Shown piece after piece: positions 29,635-32,374 of a stretch of 32,374 bases of DNA. Position 1 is the first letter of the stretch. The number at the start of each line of letters is the position of its first letter. Source of the stretch: Prochlorococcus sp. AG-418-K17 (GTDB lineage: Bacteria; Cyanobacteriota; Cyanobacteriia; PCC-6307; Cyanobiaceae); NCBI GenBank assembly GCA_003214055.1, contig QCMD01000009.1, forward strand, positions 1 to 32,374, read 5' to 3'. The translations under genes were made by a program, and so were the position numbers. Below the pieces are notes generated by a model that saw only the letters and a list, made by a program, of their open reading frames with translations, did no database searches and was not told where the DNA came from.

Positions 29635-30189
29635 GTGCTCTCAACAATTCTTACAAAGTCGTTTAGCAAAGATACTGCTTTATTAATACTTAGGGTTATC
29701 ACTGGAACTGTTTTAATACATCATGGTTATGAGAAATTAGCAAATATAGAAAATTTTGCTGATGCTTTTGTTAGACCTTTACATCTTCCATTCCCAATAT
29801 TTTTATCATATATAGCTGCATTCTCCGAAATAGGTGGTAGTTGGTTACTAATTATTGGCTTAGCTACAAGATTTGGAGCTTTAGCAATTGTAGGAACAAT
29901 TTCTGTCGCTATATATCATGCACTTGTTACTTCAGGTTTCAATATTTTTTTATTAGAGCTTTTACTTTTGTATTTTGCTTCAGCAACTTCAATTGCATTA
30001 ACAGGGCCTGGTAATTTTTCCTTAGATGAAGTCATTATCAGAATTTTGAAATCAGAAGACGAAGAGGAAATTATATCCTCAACAAAATCAAAATATTCTA
30101 AGGAAATTGAAGTTAACGAAGAAACAAGTAAAGGTGGTTTATTTCAATTTCTACAAGCGAACATACTCTCAGATACATCATCAAGCTAA
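29635..30189 (+). CDS. DoxX family membrane protein, 184 aa
   Basis: DoxX proteins are four-helix membrane proteins linked to oxidative-stress and thiosulfate metabolism in various bacteria. The helices are visible: ALLILRVITGTVLIHHGYEKL, FLSYIAAFSEIGGSWLLII, LAIVGTISVAIYHALVTSG and FLLELLLLYFASATSIALTG. The tract LIHHGYEKLANIENFADAF and the EIGGSWLLIIGLATR segment are family marks. The start is GTG at 29635. A polar C-terminal tail of about 45 residues is longer than usual. It overlaps the convergent gene at 30181 by nine bases. Confidence 0.87.
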   Translation: MLSTILTKSFSKDTALLILRVITGTVLIHHGYEKLANIENFADAFVRPLHLPFPIFLSYIAAFSEIGGSWLLIIGLATRFGALAIVGTISVAIYHALVTSGFNIFLLELLLLYFASATSIALTGPGNFSLDEVIIRILKSEDEEEIISSTKSKYSKEIEVNEETSKGGLFQFLQANILSDTSSS

Positions 30190-30354
30190 CTTTTTAGGGT
30201 AAAGGCTATTGATCAGCTCCAATCTTTTACGATAACTGTTTCTTTTCTCAAGTTTTATCTTAATTGTTGCTTCGAAAAGACTTATAAACAGCCCTATAGC
30301 AGTCACCCAAGATAAAAAAATAAAAGGGTTTTCTGGAATTTCTGAGAAATTCAT
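30181..30354 (-). CDS. single-helix membrane protein, 57 aa
   Basis: A short start (MNFSEIPENP) leads into a membrane helix (FIFLSWVTAIGLFISLF) and a basic helical tail (EATIKIKLEKRNSYRKRLEL). It ends inside the DoxX gene on the opposite strand. The tail design, helix followed by a Lys/Arg-rich coil, is shared with the proteins at 14815, 16570 and 19438. ATG start at 30354. Function is unknown. Confidence 0.6.
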   Translation of the reverse strand: MNFSEIPENPFIFLSWVTAIGLFISLFEATIKIKLEKRNSYRKRLELINSLYPKKLA

Positions 30355-30428
30355 ATGAATAATACTTCTTTTTTAAAACTGACTGATCACTAAATGTTTT
30401 TCAACCTAACTATACAATTTAGAAATAT

Positions 30429-30980
30429 TTAAGGATTAATTTCAAATTTTTCCCATTTATTAATCTTTTCCCAAAGATATCGTTTATGAATAGGCTGTTC
30501 TAATTTAAGAAGATCTACTGAATCGATTTCAAAAATTAGAACTACAAAATTTTCTGACTTGGGTAGAGTAGGTAATATTTCATGAGCAGATTGGACTTTT
30601 GGGTTTATTTTCTCTCCAGGAGATCCCCAAAACCAAGAAGATTTTGATTTTTCTGATAATAAATCCCAATAATTTTTGTTATCACTTAATTCATGTATTT
30701 TTCCTTTGAATCTATATTGTGATTTGGTTTTCAAAAAAAACCATAATATTTCTGCATTAGGGTTAGATTTTAAATGCCCAATTTTTTCACTTCTTCTATC
30801 TGTAAAAATAATCATTGAACTATCTTTATTCCATCCTCTGAAAACAACTGTTCTTAATCTTGGCTCATTTTCTTCGCTAACTGTTGCAAGCTGTATCCAT
30901 CTATTAGAGGGTGATTTGCCCTCTTTTTTTCTAGAAGATTTTAAATCTTGCCTCCAACTGGGTAAGTTGTTATCAGACAT
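30429..30980 (-). CDS. PPOX-class FMN-dependent flavoprotein (pyridoxamine oxidase-like)
   Basis: The protein is related to pyridoxamine 5'-phosphate oxidase. The FMN-binding split barrel is marked by WIQLATVSEENEPRLRTVVFRGW, FTDRRSEKIGHLKSNPNAEILWFF and QYRFKGKIHEL. The C-terminal part resembles the cyanobacterial probable-FMN group rather than true PdxH, whose end carries RLHDR. 183 residues. Start ATG 30980 lies inside the end of the upstream methyltransferase-like gene, overlapping by eight bases, so the two are coupled. Confidence 0.86.
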   Translation of the reverse strand: MSDNNLPSWRQDLKSSRKKEGKSPSNRWIQLATVSEENEPRLRTVVFRGWNKDSSMIIFTDRRSEKIGHLKSNPNAEILWFFLKTKSQYRFKGKIHELSDNKNYWDLLSEKSKSSWFWGSPGEKINPKVQSAHEILPTLPKSENFVVLIFEIDSVDLLKLEQPIHKRYLWEKINKWEKFEINP

Positions 30981-31590
30981 TTAATTTAGGCAATATAAGA
31001 CCACTTTTCTTTTTGTATTCTTCGAATGAATCATATTTTGAGAGCGATTTATCTTTTTTCATCATTCTTGGTAGAAAAACTATAGAGAAAAATATTACAA
31101 GAATTACTAATGGAATGAAACTCATTGAAAGTATGGCGAATGATAGATAAATTAGTATTTCTCCAAGATAATTTGTATTTCTTATATTTTTAAAAAATCC
31201 TTCTTGAATTAGATCTTTTTTTAATTTAAGAGAAAAATATTTTTGGGCATCACTAGCAAAGTGTAGAAATACACCAATTATATTTATAGATACAGATGCA
31301 GCTATTACGATATTTGGAACAGATTTCTGAGATGAGATAAGAATGTATGGCGCTACCCAGTAACTTCCTAGGAAAATAAAACCAGTAACTGAAGTTAAAA
31401 AATTGATTTTTTCTTTAAAATAAGGATCTGGGAATATCTTTTCTTTTAAAAGCCAAAGTAATCCATAAGTACCATGTAGAGCTAAATAAACGTAGGGAGC
31501 GATCGTAAAATTATCAAAAAAAATCATGAGAGTTATCACTACAAATGCAGTGAGCCCTTTATGTAAATTAATTATTTGATTAAGTTTCAT
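30973..31590 (-). CDS. membrane methyltransferase-like protein (ICMT/PEMT-type or DUF1295), 205 aa
   Basis: The protein has five to six hydrophobic helices. The C-terminal part has the hallmark LIQEGFFKNIRNTNYLGEILIYLSF and the end FEEYKKKSGLILPK, corresponding to the G.y...RNP.Y.GE...... E.....E..eY......lP pattern of isoprenylcysteine/phospholipid methyltransferases and steroid reductases. NIRNTNYLGE keeps Arg, Asn, Tyr, Gly and Glu. It may methylate a lipid or reduce a double bond; the substrate is unknown. Start ATG 31590. Coupled to the PPOX gene downstream. Confidence 0.82.
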   Translation of the reverse strand: MKLNQIINLHKGLTAFVVITLMIFFDNFTIAPYVYLALHGTYGLLWLLKEKIFPDPYFKEKINFLTSVTGFIFLGSYWVAPYILISSQKSVPNIVIAASVSINIIGVFLHFASDAQKYFSLKLKKDLIQEGFFKNIRNTNYLGEILIYLSFAILSMSFIPLVILVIFFSIVFLPRMMKKDKSLSKYDSFEEYKKKSGLILPKLNV

Positions 31591-31658
31591 CTTTTTTTAA
31601 TAATCTAAAAAATGAAATTATTTTCTGTGGATATAACCTATGTCGGCAAAAGTTTTTA

Positions 31659-31730
31659 TGGGCGATACTGGATTCGAACCAGTGGCCACTACCGTGTCGA
31701 GGTAGTGCTCTACCACTGAGCTAATCGCCC
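31659..31730 (-). tRNA. trnV: tRNA-Val (anticodon GAC)
   Basis: Read on the minus strand, GGGCGAT pairs with ATCGCCC (acceptor), GCTC with GAGC (D arm), CTACC with GGTAG (anticodon arm) and ACTGG with CCAGT around TTCGAAT (T arm). The discriminator base is A at 31659. The anticodon loop is TCGACAC, giving anticodon GAC for valine GUC/GUU codons. The base before the anticodon (position 33) is C instead of the near-universal U. CCA is not encoded. Length is 72 nt. It lies between the methyltransferase-like gene and the S4-domain gene. Confidence 0.92.
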
Positions 31731-31779
31731 AAATTGAAGAATTTTTAATCCCCCTTATAAGAAAATAGCAGGTTGCGTT

Positions 31780-32374
31780 TCATTTTCTAAGTAATTTAAC
31801 TTTCCATCGTTCTCTTTTGGTTATTTCTAAATTTAGAATTTCGATAAATCCTTTATTTTCAAGTTCTAGTTTGTCGCCAATCTTTAGGTTAATAGTTGGC
31901 TTATTAACTTTGCTTCCATTTAATCTGAGCATTCCATTTTCTATCCTTTCAATGATTTTGGTTCGTGATACCCTAAAACCAGCTGAAGCTATAGCATCTA
32001 ATCTTGTTGAAGCTTCTACTGTATTGACAAGTTTTTTTGATCTTCCAGAAGGTATTTGTAATTCATCTATATCTACTACATTAACTTTTACTTTTACGTC
32101 TCTCAAATAAAAAATCTTTTCATCCAGATGCTTAATATCTGAATTATCAATTATCCCTTGTGCTCCTCTATCGCCTACAGTCCATATATCTCCAACTTTT
32201 ATTTGATTAAACCCATTTTCAATTAAGAGTGATCTAAAGTCGTCTTGTGTAGCATTATCAAATAAAAAATTTCCATTAATTTTTATTCCTTGAGCTGGAA
32301 AATTACTTTTTAGCGCATCCTCTTCAGGAATATTATCTCCTCTAAAGCAAGCTATCCTAGATCTTTGAGAAGAG
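31780..32374 (-). CDS. photosystem II S4 domain protein, N-terminus outside window
   Basis: The frame is open to the window edge at 32374, so at least 60 residues of N-terminus are missing. Visible order: a first domain with SRIACFRGDNIPEEDALKSN, then KVGDIWTVGDRGAQGIID, and a C-terminal S4 RNA-binding domain TRLDAIASAGFRVSRTKI with RIENGMLRLNGSKV. This matches the cyanobacterial/plant photosystem II S4 family, a YlmH-like group of about 260 residues. An internal TTG at 32106 is not the true start, because coding clearly continues upstream of it. The role is probably RNA binding; its part in photosystem II biogenesis is not settled. Confidence 0.88.
   Translation of the reverse strand, partial: SSQRSRIACFRGDNIPEEDALKSNFPAQGIKINGNFLFDNATQDDFRSLLIENGFNQIKVGDIWTVGDRGAQGIIDNSDIKHLDEKIFYLRDVKVKVNVVDIDELQIPSGRSKKLVNTVEASTRLDAIASAGFRVSRTKIIERIENGMLRLNGSKVNKPTINLKIGDKLELENKGFIEILNLEITKRERWKVKLLRK

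Noticed and set aside
32106..32106. TTG at 32106 as the start of the S4 protein
   Set aside because: Coding clearly continues upstream to the window edge with family-typical residues.
31817..32110. 97-codon plus-strand frame opposite the S4 domain
   Set aside because: Antisense shadow of a well-recognised gene.
1..32374. CRISPR arrays, insertion sequences, integrase and phage genes
   Set aside because: I found no spaced direct repeats, transposase-like protein or integrase motif in the window.

Overview
The window is about 30% GC or lower and packed with short, AT-rich genes. Its mix of high-light-inducible (Hlip) genes, MurD, a photosystem II S4-domain protein, membrane desaturases and many tiny single-helix proteins points to a high-light-adapted Prochlorococcus. 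No ribosomal RNA, transposase or CRISPR array is present, and the only tRNA I find is a tRNA-Val. Genus-level placement rests on gene content and composition; I could not run a database search.

Layout. Positions 1-4600 are an accessory-looking tract of small open reading frames, many under 60 codons. It holds a 17-bp inverted repeat at 359-509 and, at 1299-1533, a strong promoter, a dyad and a pseudoknot-capable leader in front of a 33-codon gene. Positions 4674-6701 hold apt and an LptF/LptG permease, both minus strand, with a frameshifted small gene between them. Positions 7004-9602 are a light-stress block: three Hlip genes, two of them tandem and overlapping by one base, with further tiny membrane proteins. 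Two hairpins with different stems but an almost identical 12-nt loop flank this block. Positions 9665-14701 carry a DUF938 methyltransferase-like gene, two fatty-acid desaturases and several overlapping small genes. Positions 14815-19674 are again mostly small membrane or acidic proteins, plus DUF805, a cupin and an EamA transporter. Positions 19823-24404 hold a plus-strand run (HI0933-type flavoprotein, GAF protein with a C4 tail, DUF2214, DUF1643, a small basic protein, pirin) and one minus-strand gene. Positions 24491-32374 hold murD, a short-chain dehydrogenase, a truncated NAD+-type DNA ligase, a photolyase-like FAD protein, DoxX, a PPOX flavoprotein, a membrane methyltransferase-like protein, tRNA-Val and the photosystem II S4 protein, cut by the window edge.

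How the genes fit together. The recognisable core functions are purine salvage, cell-envelope export, peptidoglycan synthesis and lipid desaturation. Around them is a layer of light and redox stress genes (Hlips, photolyase-like protein, flavoproteins, pirin, DoxX). A very large set of tiny proteins, mostly with one membrane helix, fills the gaps between them.

The observations most worth a second look are: (1) the pseudoknotted leader upstream of the 33-codon gene, which looks like a glutamine-type or other translational riboswitch; (2) the covarying hairpin pair with a shared loop; (3) the photolyase-like protein, which has its FAD domain first and what looks like the alpha/beta domain second, a possible circular permutation, next to (4) a ligase that stops at nucleotidyltransferase motif V.
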